DNA of 64,000 nt from positions 1 through 64,000 of the forward strand of contig AZLU01000217.1 in assembly GCA_002224055.1 (NCBI GenBank). Reading direction: 5' to 3'. This stretch comes from Pezizomycotina sp. ARF18. Lineage: Eukaryota; Ascomycota. Made by a program: the position numbers and the translations under genes. The notes beneath the pieces are model-generated. The model was not told where the DNA came from. It saw only the letters and a program-made list of their open reading frames with translations, and searched no databases. Shown here in pieces: positions 27,640 through 39,791 of this stretch. Positions within the stretch are counted from its first letter, which is position 1. Every line of letters begins with the position of its first letter.

Positions 27640-30600
27640 TCAGTACATAGGGCACATTATGGGACTCACATCAAGCGTCAGACACTTGCTAGAATTCTCC
27701 ACCTGGTCTCTGTATATACCACGAGCGCCTCCGACTGCTGGAACAAGGCGGTCTTCAAACTAATGACGATGAACTGGAAACCCGGAGACGCCTTTTCGCT
27801 AATGTACTTGGCGATCTTCTGCACGTTGGCGTTGTCGAGGGCAGCGTCGACCTCATCAAGCACGAAGAACGGGGAAGCCTGGTACGAGTGAACTGCAAAG
27901 AGCAGAGCGAGGGCTGCCATCGTCTTCTCACCGCCGGAAAGGTGCTCCATATCTCTGAAACGCTTCATGGGGGGCATGGCGGTATACCTGATGCCATCGA
28001 GGTAAGGCTCGTCACCGTCTTCCATATCCAGATGACTAATAAACAACAAGCAATATAATTAGCAATGTGGAATCAAAAATATGAAGGCATAGACTATTGT
28101 GCAGAACTTACGCTGAGCCACCAAGAGGAAAGTCGTGCTCTTCGTGAGGTCCTTGTAAACCTTGCCAATCTGCTCCGATATATGCTTGAAAGCATCGTTG
28201 AATTTCTGGAAACGGGCCTCCTTGACCGCGATAAAGTTCTCCTTCGCGTTCCTGGCATTCTTCTTCGCAGTCTCGTATTCCTTGTCGACGTCTTGCAAAC
28301 GGTTTTCGACGCCTTCTAGACGTTCGGTAGCCTTCATGTTCGGCGCCATCTTTTCGAGCTCGTTGTCGTACGCCTTGATCTTGTCTTGCAGTTCGTCGCC
28401 GACTTTTCATCCTTGTGTTTCTGCATAAAAAGGTTAGTAAGCTTCAACAGGAGAGGTCAATAGATTATGAATGGCGCAAACCTCTTGGAGAGTACTGTCG
28501 AGTTCATCGAAATCCGGCCTGATACCGTAGTCCTGAACTTCAGCCGTCCCGTTGAGAGCCTGGCTGGGATCTTCGTCTACGTCCATCGCGTCCGGATCGT
28601 CTTGCTGAGCAATGGCATCTTCGATAGGCAGGTCGTCCAATGGAGCCGAATCATCAGCAAGAGGAATCTTAATGCCGTCCAGCTTACACTTTCGCAAAGG
28701 TCGTATTTCCTCGTGGACATGAGTTCAACCTCAGCTTCCTGCAGATGCAGTTTGTCAGTAACAATTCAACAGAAAACCAGCCGATATTAAAAGGGCACCG
28801 TACGAGTTCACTAATCCTCCTTTGAACAGCTTCCAGTTGCTTATGCTTGTTGGAAACTTCCTTCCTTTGAGCTCCCAATGCCTCTTGGATCTGCTGGAGC
28901 TCCTCTTGCTTTTCAGCTTGCTCTTCCTTCAGGGCTTCCAGTTCGTCGTTGAGGTTATCTCTTTCCTCCGTGACTACCGCCATCGTTTCTTCAAGGTCCT
29001 TGATCGTGTTCTTGTCCCTTTCAATTTCCCTCTTGAATGTATCTAATCGTTCTTGCAGGGCATCCATCTCTCCACGAGCGGGACCAGCATACTCTGATAC
29101 CTGACAATCTGCTTCTCAAATTCGAGCCTCTTCTGCTGCGCTTCGGCTTGGAGTGCACCCTGCTGCTTGTCGTACTCGCGGATATCCGGGAACCCCAAGC
29201 GTTGCAGAAGCTCTGGAACACCTCGTCTTCCACGTGGGACACGAGCTGCTTAGCTTGGTCGAGCTGTGCTTCCTGCTGAGCCAGCGCCTGCTCCGCCTGA
29301 GCTAGTTGCGGCTTGAACACCGCGATTTGCTGAGAGAGGTACTCGCACTCCTTCTTCTTGTCTTCCAGATTCCTCTTCAGCGCGTCCCGCTCGTCTCTGC
29401 TATATTCGAGCTGCCGTGTTAAATGTTCAACAGAGATCGACAGGGCTGCTTCCACGTCCCCAGTGTCTTGATTGGCAAGTCGCTGTAGCCTGTCCTGAGC
29501 GTCCTGCTTGATCTTCCTCAAACCTATTGCATTAAATCCACGAGTAAGCCTCCTAATTTCCCTATGGTGGGATACCGTATTGGGTGGAGAGATATTACCT
29601 TCAACCTCTGCATCATCCCAGTTACGAGTGTCATCTTTCGATTTACCACCAGTCATGTTACCACCCTTGTGAATAATAGTTCCGTCGAGCGTCACGGCTA
29701 AATTTGGCAAATAGGTTAGTTTCCGTGATATGAGAATTCCCTACAAGAAATACAAAACACTCCTCACCTTTCACTTCAACAGATTTCTCGTAGCATATGT
29801 ACCGAGCAACATCGAGGTCTTCGCACACAACGGCATTACCGCAGGCATATTGCATTGCCCTCTCGACCGAGCCGTCATACTCGATGGTATCGATCGCCAT
29901 TCGCATCTGCCTATGCATGCCTTTCAGGCTGGAGTTTATCGGCTTAACCTGGATCGTGTCCAGCGGGATGAACGTCATCCTCCCCTGGCGCTGGTCCTTG
30001 AGCCACTGGATACACTCCTTGGCCGTTTTCTCGTTGTCAACCACCACGGCGTCGAAGTGCCTACCTAGGACGGTCGAGACGGCAAGCTTGTACTTCTTCT
30101 GCTTCGCTTTGCATAGTTCCGCGATGCGACCTTTTACGCCGGGGAGCAGGCGCTTCATGTGCGCGACGCTTTCTTTCACCGCTATGTCCTTGCGTGTCTG
30201 CTGCTGGCCTGCTTCCATCTCTGCTAATCTCTTAACGGCTTCCTGCAGCTTTTCGTTCAGGGTTGACATTTCCCTTGCCCGTTTTTGCGCTTCGTCGTTT
30301 AGCTTCTTAAGGTCCTTCTTCTTGTTCTCGAGCTCCTTGTAAGAGGACTCGTGTTGATCTTTGTGCATTTTGTACGTTTCCATTAGGTTGTTGACGTCCG
30401 TTTGCGCTTTTGTCAGCTGGCGCTCGTGCTGTTCCAGTTTCTTGCGGATCACCTCCGCGGCCTGAGTATCGGTCTGAAATTGCCGCTCGAGATTGCTGAC
30501 CTTGATCATCTCGCTGGCCGTTCTCGTTTCCACCTGCTCTCGCAGCCTCTGGTACTCTGCCTGGTCCTTAGCCGACAGAGCAGCGCCGACTTGCTCGGCG

Positions 30601-31959
30601 AGTTTAGCTTGCGTCTCCTCGAATTTCTCTTTAGCTTCTCCACTTTCTTCAGATCCTTCTTCAGATCGTTCACGTTGGTCTTCTTGCGTTCCAAGTCCAT
30701 GCCAATTTCGATTAAACGCTTCTCGCGCTTAGCTTGGTGCATGTTCGCCAGTCTGATCTTCTCGTTGATCGGTTCGAGGAGGTCGTCCTTGTTCTGGATC
30801 TCAGTCTCTTTATCCTTGATGACCTTCTCCTGCTTATTAGCGGATCTCGCGGTCTTGGCGTGGGTCCGCTTGATTTCGTCGAGCTTGCCGTCCTCCCTCT
30901 CGTGGATCCTCTTGCACTCCCTCAGCGCGACCTGCTGCTTTTCGATCTCCAGCTTGTTCTCCTCCATCGTCTGCTGGAAGTGGAACAGCCTCCAGAGGAC
31001 GTGCGTGATGATCGCTTGATCGCGCTGCTTCGTCTTCTCCTGGTAGTTCTCGTACTCCTTCTTCTGCTCCAGGTACTGCTTGTGTTCGGCATTGAGGCCC
31101 CTGCGGCGGATGATGGCGTTGTTGAGCTGGTCGGCCGTCTTCTCCTGCTCGACCTTCAGCTCTTCGTATTCCTGCTTGTACTCCAGCGACCCGCTGATCT
31201 GCTCAATAAGCCTCGTCAGGTCCCTCGGCGACTGCGACGCGACCGCCTCGACGTCTCCCTGGAACACCAAAAAGTTCCTCGCTTTAATCAAGATATTCTC
31301 CTTCTCCAGCGCGTTGTTGTAGTCCTGCGCCGTGCAGACCCTGTTATTTATCCTGTACTCCGAAGCACCCTGCGCCGTTATCGAGCGCTTCCAGTGCTGC
31401 TCGTTCTCCTCGTCGTCGATGTACACTGCCATGACCCACGCCGTCTTGGGATCGCCTTGAGAAGCGCTCATGTCAATCTCGTCCGTCACAACGTCGTCGC
31501 CGTCCGCCGCCGCCACAACGCCGTTAACCTTGTCGTGCTTCAGGACGCGGCCGCGGTAGATGAGATCGCGCATGTGCGCCGAGCGGAGTTGCGCCGATTT
31601 GATACCCAGGACGAAGGAGATGGCATCCATACTGCATGTGCGCAAAAATTTAACCCCGTTAGTTCAGAAAAAGAGAAAAATAGTCCTTCAGGTTCCATCC
31701 AAATCGGTATCCTCCCTATTCCTTAGGTTCCCAAACGGGTTGGTTTGGTTGTCGTACCTATTCGATTTCCCGATCCATTTGGTCCGATTATACTCGTGAA
31801 ATACGAATCCCCGAGATCTATTACTTGATGTCCTTTGTAGGACTTGAAGTCTGCGCGGAAGAAGTGTCAGCAGATTCTCTTGATTGTAGATTTTTCTGCG
31901 GGGCAGTAATTTTCCCGTTCCAACATACTGTACAGCTCTATTCGAGCGAGTTTCCCCAT
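27640..31959 (-). CDS. SMC1: Cohesin ATPase subunit SMC1
   Basis: Core subunit of the cohesin ring, pairing with SMC3 and the kleisin to hold sister chromatids. Exon 1 (31929-31959) encodes [10 protein letters not shown]. Exon 2 (31759-31850) has [12 protein letters not shown] and the Walker A loop [11 protein letters not shown], and exon 3 opens at 31631 with [19 protein letters not shown] long coiled coil follows, with [20 protein letters not shown]. The hinge contains [39 protein letters not shown] and the glycine-rich [20 protein letters not shown]. After the return coil come the signature [18 protein letters not shown] (near 27.93 kb) and Walker [17 protein letters not shown] (near 27.85 kb). 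The stop is taken at 27640 after [12 protein letters not shown], or a last intron follows LTLD. Walker A itself contains a one-base loss in an A run; further breaks occur along the coil. Confidence 0.97.
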
Positions 31960-32366
31960 GGTGAAGGACTTCTGCTGCGTCGAATTCTCTCCCCTGGCCG
32001 TAAGCGTAAAGATGTCTTTTCCAGGGAATGTGTATTTATCCGTTATCTATGGTATAGGTCCAAGGGGGTTGTTGATAGATTTCATGATATGACCGATAAT
32101 TTTTGGATTGTTTTCCGGTGGTTGGAAAATTTGTTATTTTTTTTTGGGGGGCGACTTGAAGTTTACGCGTTGATAATAAAAATAATAATTTTTTTTCTCT
32201 CTATTTCGGATTTACTACCAGAAAAAATACCGCCCACACAAAACCGAACCGAGCGCCGCAATTAACCACAGCAAATTCGAGATAAACTTCGAAACACGCA
32301 TTCTTCACTCCACAAACGTCAATTCCTCTTCTTAAACACCTAGCACTCTATATAATCTAGATACAA
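31960..32366. promoter_or_regulatory. Divergent SMC1-MED11 promoter region
   Basis: A 407-base gap separates the divergent start codons of SMC1 (minus) and MED11 (plus), so both promoters must lie here. It is AT-rich in the middle with a T-run near 32139. No specific factor site is identified. Confidence 0.6.
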
Positions 32367-33094
32367 ATGGACCCCTCCAGTTCACAAGCGGACGACATCG
32401 TCCTCCTCGACGCACCCAGCACGCAACCCGCCTCGACCGCAGAAGACCCAAAGCCCTCCGTCGTCCACCCTTCCACAACCTTCACCTCCTCGCAGCGCAT
32501 ACAGCAACTCAACAAAATAGACAAAGTACAAATGATTCTCCTCTCAAACCAACCCTCCATTCCCTCCCCTCCTGCTTTCCTTCTTTCGCTCTTTTTTCTT
32601 TCCTATTACAATAAGTTCATCCTAACACGTAATAAATAAAACAGGACATAGCCGCCTCCTCGAAACCGCCGGCCTAGCCGTCCAATCCCTCTCGCAACCC
32701 CTCCCCACCCAAAAAGAAACATTCGCATCCCACACGAAACAGTACCACTCTTTACTCTCCAGCATAGTAGTGAACATACGCCGGCAGATATTCGCGTTAG
32801 AGCAGGCGGATATACAGATACCCGCATCAGTAGGGTTTCCGGGCCCGGAGCGAGTACGGGTGGTATAGATGTGGGCGCGATAACGGGAGGAGCGATGCGG
32901 TGGGGAGGACGATGGAGGCGAAGCTGTGGAGGGAGGCGAGGGAGTTTGTGGAGGAGATTGTGGGTGGTGGTGGGAAGGAGGACGGTACGGCTACGCAAGG
33001 GAGCGACGATGCGGCGGGTGCTGGTGTTTCCCAGGTCACGACGGAAGGGGACGATATGCAGGTCGACGCTGCGGAGAGTAGCGCGAAGCCATGA
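32367..33094 (+). CDS. MED11: Mediator complex subunit 11
   Basis: Head-module subunit of the RNA polymerase II Mediator complex. The start MDPSSSQADDIVLLDAPS at 32367 leads to SSQRIQQLNKIDKVQ, the family's opening helix. After an intron of about 115 bases comes LLETAGLAVQSLSQPLPTQK, then HTKQYHSLLSSIVVNIRRQI and FALEQADIQIPASVGFPGPE. The last part has GRTMEAKLWREAREFVEEIV followed by an acidic Ala/Gly tail ending ESSAKP with TGA at 33092-33094. Helix order and the MEAKLWREAR motif match fungal Med11. Frame breaks occur after the intron and in the glycine-rich tract. The identification rests on motif memory of a short, fast-evolving family, so it is a little less certain than its neighbours. 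Confidence 0.82.
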
Positions 33095-33362
33095 GACAGA
33101 TGTTTTATTGGAGCTGGTTTACTCCAAAAAAAATATTTATTTTAAAGGGATCGCAGTGCATTTACAATTACAGATTATCCGCTTTGCAAAAGAAAGTAAA
33201 GGAGAGAAAAAACTTCCGGAACGAAGGAAAGGCAAAAAGGAAGCAATCTGACCTAGGGCACCATAACCGTGCAGGAAAACAAGAACAAAAAAGGCATAAT
33301 CAAAGAATAATACCCAGTCAAGTCGACAAAAATCAACATGAAAAAACAGGATAACACCTGAC

Positions 33363-33363
<1 letters not shown>

Positions 33364-33397
<34 letters not shown>
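33364..33397. repeat. A34 homopolymer
   Basis: Uninterrupted run of 34 A in the 338-base convergent gap between the MED11 and lipase 3' ends. It is the longest homopolymer noted in the window. No target-site duplication or retroelement body was seen beside it. Confidence 0.95.
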
Positions 33398-33399
<2 letters not shown>

Positions 33400-33432
33400 C
33401 CATAATCTAAGGCAATCCAGCTTCGAAAAACT

Positions 33433-36393
33433 CTACTTTACCAGCTCCACTATCAGCACCGCGCTCCCATCAACCTTCCCGTTGAGCTTCTCATGGACAG
33501 GTTCCTCCCTCTTAACACCGCGCATCTTTCCGACATGAATCTCGACACCACCATCACTCTCATCATACTCGCTACCACTTCCCCCGCCAGCATTCCCGTT
33601 CATCGTTTCGTCTGCATGGTCGTCGGAAATATCTTCCTCTTCCGCGCCCGTATCCTCAGCTCCAGTGTCTTCCGACACGGACAGCAGCCCTTCCGTATCG
33701 CTTGCAAATTCGCCGCCAATACCTCCAAAGTATTTCTGGGGACTCTGGCTCCCATTCTGCATCATCGCATCCACCACAGGTCTGACGGTGTCCTGACTGC
33801 TTCGGCTGCTAGCCAGCGGAACGCTCGCTCTCTGCTACCTGGTGTTTCCTTTGGAGATTCTTTCGGGGAAAGAACCTCGCTGATGCTCCAGTTGCTCCCA
33901 GAAAACCAGTTTCTCGGAGACAGGCGGCTTGGTGCCGTAGACGGGCTCTCTGCCTTGATATCTTCCCTGCCTTCCACCAAAATCGGCGATTTCTTCACGC
34001 GGTTCAGGTCGAGGTCCCTTAGTAACGGACTCCGTGACTTTTGCTGTGCCTTCTTCTTCTGCCTTTGCAAGATCTCTTCAATGTCCTCCGTTGAGAGGAC
34101 GCTCTCGAGCTCGCTCGTCTTCGATCGGTTCAGCTGCCTACCCTTTTCTATCAGGCGCTCAATCTTCATCCTGTTAGAAATGAATTTCAGCTTGGGAAAG
34201 GTCGCTGTTTCTCCAGCCCTCAGCATCATGGCGAGACGTTCCTTGGACGGGTCGGAAAGGATGTAGTAGTAGTCGAGAAGCTTCGTCTTTGGTAGAATGT
34301 TCACGCTCCCATAGAATCTTTGCAAAAATAGATTGCTCCAGTCCGTCTCCATCGGTCTCGGAAGGAGTTCCAGCTGCCTTAGAACCTTCAACCACTTGTT
34401 CAAATCCAGCTTCAAGTACTGCTCCAGGGCGCTTCCCAGGAAGCCACCACGCCACCCACGGCCCTACGGTGGGATACTGTTGGCCAACGGTGCCTCTGGT
34501 GCTGAAAAAGAAAGCCGCAATGTGTGGATTGGTCTGCGAGACGATCGGGAAGTTTACGTTGTAATGAAGGTTCAACGATTGGATGGGATGTCGGTCCTGA
34601 TAGAGCCGTCCTTCCACTTGGCCCCGAAGGAGTACGGTACGATGTTTCCCTTCTTCGTTTTCATCATCAAAACGACAGGGTTGAGGATCCCGGGTACCGC
34701 GGAAGATGCCAAAAGAGAAGACCAGATCACGCAGTCCGGGGCAGTAATATAATTGAGCAGGATACTGGGACTGTTCGGATCAGACGGGACGCAAGAGATG
34801 TTTAGGATTCTTCCAGTTCGTTCGTAAGCCTGTAGAACACAGTTGTTTTTAGTTTGACATTCAAAAATGTAGAAACGGAAATATGAAACACTGAGGCCTA
34901 CCTCTCTGAATGTCATGCTTCCTCGGGTAAACCAAGCAGATCTTTCAGCCCAATCTACGGCATCAAAGCGAGCACCCGTCCTCCACCAGCGCTTTATCCA
35001 TGAGAAAGTTCCTTCATGGCAAGCAGTAATCTTCGTAGCCAGCTCCGGAACAACCAATTCTTTCAGTTCTTCATCAGTACGTGTTGCCAGGAGTGCCGCG
35101 ATCAGTCCACCTCCAGAAGTGCCGGTTATAATATTCGGTACAAGTCCCGCATCAATGTGAGCTCGGATTACACCAAAGTGATAAAATCTAGATAAAATGA
35201 TACATTAGCCTCCGAACCGTATTTGTATCTAATGCAAAGGTTAAAGGCAACTTACGCAAAGCAAGCGCCACCGGAAAGGCACAAAGCGGATCTTCCGTAA
35301 TTCTTTGCCATGTTTTTGAAAAGTTCCCGTTTTGTATTGATACTCAGCGATTTTGTGTCGATTATGAACTTTAGGCTCTTCTCAACTAGGAAAAAAAAAA
35401 AAAAAAAATGTTAACCAAGGGAAAAAATACTTGTGAAGGATTTAAGATGCTGCGACGACTTACGCTCATCTTTGAATTCCTGCAATCTATTTTTGGTCCC
35501 AAAGTAAGTTTGGCTGTAAAGTCTATGGTAACAGTTAGCTATATATATCGCCTTAGTAAAAGCAGTTGTTCGAGTGCCTACCTAGAACTCTCCGAACCAG
35601 CAAAGTTATGCTTGACGCAGGCTTGAAGTAGCGTTCCCAGCGTATCCAGCGCTTCCTGCTCGCCCGCCTCGGCCTTTTTCCTCAGCCCTTTCATTTCTGC
35701 AACGACCTTCTTCAGGGTGGGTGAGTCGTAGTAGGTGAACTCGTCTGTCTCCTTCCACTGGTCGGCTCCTAGATATTCGTCGAGAGCGGTCGCGGCGACC
35801 TTCCATTCCTCATACGTCCTCGCCTGTCGGACCTTCATACGGAGCTGTTGTCGTTTGCCGCGCCATGTGACCCAGTGCTCGTACTGATGGATGTATATTC
35901 TCGTGAGGAAGTATAAGAAGCTTTCGGTGGGAAAAAGTCTACGAGTCAGCTTGTCTTCTGTCCACTATCGCATATGTTGGAAGAGGGGCCCCAAAGATAT
36001 ATATATTTTCTTACCCTAGCAAAATAATCCATCCAAACACCAGTATGAGGAGGGCCATTTGAGAAGACCGTAAACGAAGCCTTCCCTCGTCTCATCTCTG
36101 CGCGGTCGCCGCCTCTTTTTCCCTCTTATCTTCTGCCGAATAGGTCGCCAGTCGCTCTCCGCACTGATAAAGTCTTCCTGGTTTTCGGGGGTCTGTAGGG
36201 CTCGTGCGAACGACTCGAGATCTGTTTAAGCAAATGAAAATGTCAGCTTATCGCGGAGGGGGGGGCTCTTTTGTACACTCCAAATCAGAAGTGACGGTGT
36301 TAAAAAGGTGAACTGACGGTCTCGGTTAACGTAATCAACGTCGAACTCTGCAGGCCGTTCCTCTGGCCTCGACTCCCAGGTAGATTTGCTCAT
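33433..36393 (-). CDS. Patatin-like triacylglycerol lipase, membrane-anchored (TGL3/4/5 type)
   Basis: Serine lipase of the patatin/DUF3336 class that hydrolyses stored triacylglycerol at lipid droplets in yeasts. The start is MSKSTWESRPEERPAEFDV at 36393. An N-terminal hydrophobic anchor GLLKWPLLILVFGWIILLG is followed by YIHQYEHWVTWRGKRQQL and the DUF3336 helices (TALDEYLGADQWKETDEF, ACVKHNFAGSES). The patatin core has the oxyanion loop ALCLSGGACFA, the nucleophile elbow IITGTSGGGLIAALLAT (near 35.1 kb) and the catalytic Asp in KDGSIRTDIP (near 34.6 kb). Then come LNLHYNVNFPIVSQTNPHI, a long charged C-terminal region with SRSPLLRDLDLNRVKKSP, and an acidic end. At least four introns are visible. 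Single-base losses are scattered through it. It is convergent with MED11 and divergent from the PDX1 gene. Confidence 0.95.
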
Positions 36394-37923
36394 TTTTACT
36401 TTCGCTGTTTTTTTCCTCTTATGCCATCCGTCACCGACGAGTAGTGATAGCTAATGATCGTGGGGATGTTTCCGCATGTCAATAGTATACCGGACGATGT
36501 TTAGAGAGCTTTGAACACAGGCAAAACACAAAAAAAAACCAAAAAAAAAAAGAAAAAAAGAAACGGGAAGCAAAAAGTCTTGGTGTGTAAATAATCAAAA
36601 TAAACGAATCAGATGATAAAGGGACAAAGGAAATATTATTATTATAGGTCCAGGAGGAGGAGAATTTCGTGCTTATCGAGTACTGTTTCTTGGTCGCGTG
36701 TGAAATACTTGCTAGTATGTTCTCTTTGTCTGCTATTTTTAAAATAATAAATATATACTTAAGTATATATAAAGGGAAGAGGGAAAGGAAGAAAGGAAGA
36801 AAGGGAGAGAAAAAGAAACTGCGTTACGTCAATGTACCCAGGGCAGAAGCTTAAGATTAAAAAAAACTAACATATGATCCCTGGGAATTTCCACCCCCAT
36901 AGAGTTCCGCTTTTGGCGGTATCCGTCCCCAACAAATTTTTAATAATAATAAAAAAAAAAAAAAAAAAAAAAAAAGGGCTCCAAATTAGTAGGGAAATGG
37001 GAAGGAAGCTTTCAACAAAAGGCCCCCTATAAAAAGCAAAAGCTGCCGAACCAAACCTCAAACAAGAGTAGCCTCGGCTTGTTACTTGGTACTGGTAGTA
37101 AGTAGTATTCTCTCTTTCCTACATTATATTAGACGGAATATACGGATATAGAACAGACTCTTTTTATACGAAATGCAGGAAGGGCACGGAAGGGTCGTAG
37201 AAGTGGAGAAACGTTAACTAGGGGGAGGGGCCGAATATATTTGGTTCAAAACGTATAACAGCAGCTTTTTCCTGTGTCATCGAGATAGAGCCTCGTAATA
37301 GCCCTGTGGGTGTGTATTTTCAGTTATATGATCCCGGCACTTATTTCCAATTATTCCCATTATTTCAACGGAGAAACAGCCAAAGACCTTAGAGAGTCTT
37401 CTTTTCAAGATATATCGCACAAGGAAGAACATCATGAGGGCATGATCATACTTGTATATCATTAAGTAGCTATGCAATGATTACGCCTATCGACAAAGAA
37501 TAATAAAAGCATGGATGATGGTGTCCATAGCATACATCTGAAGCTTTTGTTTTCTGCTTCCCGGTGATGTGAGTTCAGGATGCCGATATTAATTATTTGC
37601 ACTGATAACAGAGAGCCTTTTTCCTATCTCTCTATTTTTCGGGAAACCTCAACCGAGAGAGAAAAAAAATAAAAATAAAAATAATAAAAAAAAAGCTCCC
37701 TCAACAACAAAAAAATACGGGCCGGCCAAATCTCCCTCGTTTCAATATCCCACCTTTCAACAACGAATTACTTCAAGCACCTACAAGCTAGCTACAACGA
37801 CGCATTGGCCTCCATATTTAGAAGAAGACAGCACTGCTTGTGCTTCTCATAAAAAGCACTGTCTTCCTTCATTCTTTGAACGTTCTGAGTTTTCGCAGCT
37901 AGATCACCGAAATACCCTTCGCA
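36394..37923. other. Divergent intergenic region, lipase / PDX1
   Basis: About 1.5 kb between two divergent start codons. It carries an A-rich run near 36540-36560, a GA-rich stretch at 36770-36820 and an A21 tract at about 36953-36975. No conserved frame is recognised. Confidence 0.55.
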
Positions 37924-39528
37924 ATGGCGTCCACAATATGTCGAGCTTGCAGATTATCGTCGAGGAGGGTGACATCATCGCCGTGGCGGGTATATGCGAT
38001 GTCTAGAGGTACAACAAATATCACAAATTGCAATTCTTCGTCTTCTACCAAGCGTATATCATGCAATTGAACGATTTCTCACCTGTTTTTCTTGCTCTAG
38101 GTCTGCGGACAACGACGCTATGCAGAGACGCACAAAACTTCAACATGCCCGCCTTATCGCCCACGATGACAGAGGGACGATAAGCTCGTGGAAGATCAAA
38201 GAGGGTAGACATCTCTCATTATTCTCGCCCAATTGCCGCCTAATCACAATCGTCCCTCAAGCTAATCCAAGATATTTTCAGGCGACTCGTTCTCCGCCGG
38301 CGACGTCATACTCGAGATCGAAACCGACAAAGCGTCCATGGACGTCGAAGCCCAAGACGATGGCATACTCGCCAAGATATTCGTACAGGCCGGTAAATCG
38401 CCCGTGAAAGTAGGGTCGCGTATCGCCGTGCTGGCGGAACCGGGCGATGACGTCAAGTCGCTCGAAATCCCGCCCGAAGATTCAGTAGAAGCTCCGTCAT
38501 CGGGCGGTGAAGAAAAGTCCGCCGCTGCCGAACAACCTACCCAGGAAGCGCCGAAGAAGGAGGAGAGGAAGACGGCGGAAGAGGGTACGCCGACGAAGGC
38601 GAAGGAATCGACGCTTTCGACGCCGGAGGAGGAGCACGGACACGGGTACCGCGGGGCGAAGGCGGATTTCATACCGTCGCCGGGATAATACACCTGCTAC
38701 ACGAAAATCACCTGGAAATGAGCGATGTTAAGGGTACGGGACCGAACGGGCGGGTTTGAAGGGGGATGTCCTCGCGCACGTCGGCAAGATTGACAAGTCG
38801 AAGCCGAAGCAGCTGGCAGATTCGCTCGCGAAGCTGTCCAAGCTGGACCTCAGCAATATCACACCCGCCGCTAAGGCTCCGGAGAAGGAGAAGAAGGAAG
38901 TGAAGGCAGAGAAGGCAGAGAAGGAGGCACAGAAGGCGGCTAAACCGGAAGAACCCGTAGAGCTGGAGATACAGACTGCGGTATCGATGTCGCGGGTCAT
39001 TACCACGCAGCAGAAGTTCGAAAGTACGCTCCAATACATTTCAATCACATTTTACTTTTCCCTTGTGCTATTTTAACAATTCTCTTACACAGGAATATTC
39101 AAAGTAAACGCTCCTGGTCCTCCTTCGTCGGCCGCGCCATCCTCGAAGCCAACGCGGCCTCCCGCCGTCGAAAGCGCGCACGCCGCAGACGCCGGACTCC
39201 CTATTCGACGAGATCCTCGGCACAACCCTGCTACCCCAAACACTCACCGTACCTTGTCGCCGAGTTTAAGGCACTAGGGCAGCTACCGACGTTCGTCCCT
39301 GCGGCCGTAACGGAAGCTGATGTTATCGACGTGCTTACCGGCGCTGCTCCTGCGACGAGGCCGGCGCGGTTGAACCAGACGCCTGCGTTTGATATCGCGC
39401 AAAGTACGGAGCCGCTGTATACGCTTTCGGTCGTTGTTCCGCCGGAGGATGAGATGCGCGGGTCGGAGTTTTTGAGCAGGGTGAAGTCTGCGCTGGAAGA
39501 TTACCCTGAGAAGTTGTTGGAGGAGTAA
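37924..39528 (+). CDS. PDX1: Pyruvate dehydrogenase E3-binding protein (protein X)
   Basis: Mitochondrial structural subunit that anchors dihydrolipoamide dehydrogenase (E3) to the pyruvate dehydrogenase core. The start MASTICRACRLSSRRVTSS at 37924 is Arg/Ser-rich and acid-poor, as in a mitochondrial presequence. After an intron comes the lipoyl domain: FNMPALSPTMTEG, SSWKIKEG, then after another intron SAGDVILEIETDKASMDVE with the lipoyl lysine in TDKA. A Glu/Lys/Ala-rich linker leads to the E3-binding segment HLLHENHLEMSDVKGTGPNG and LKGDVLAHVGKIDKSK. The C-terminal part (TLTVPCRR..., FDIAQSTEPLYTLSVVVPPE, LEDYPEKLLEE) lacks the catalytic DHRxxDG motif of E2, which is why I call protein X rather than the acetyltransferase. 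Frame breaks are present, including one in the lipoyl domain at TEGT. Confidence 0.87.
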
Positions 39529-39791
39529 ATCGGTCATCAAAAACACTACTATACCTTCTAGATCTCCGTGAACTGCTCATTAATATCTGGCCGTTCTCTT
39601 GCATTCTCCTCCCACGGCTTTTCGTAAAAGGGCCGCAATATGTATTTAGTTTAAGAAATGACGATGGTAATAATGCATATTTAATTTTAATGTACAAAGG
39701 GCAAAAGCAAAGCATTTCCATTTTGCTAATTCCCGACAAATAGTAAAAAAACAAGCACATGAGATCTTGTTGTTAAGCTGATCCAGTTCAG

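Noticed and set aside
30734-31726. 330-codon plus-strand open frame, the longest of its strand
   Set aside because: It is the antisense shadow of the SMC1 coiled-coil exons, Leu/Val/Arg-rich and lacking its own motifs.
37924-39528. Catalytic pyruvate dehydrogenase E2 (acetyltransferase)
   Set aside because: The lipoyl and E3-binding domains are present, but the C-terminal part has no DHRxxDG active site and matches protein X in layout.
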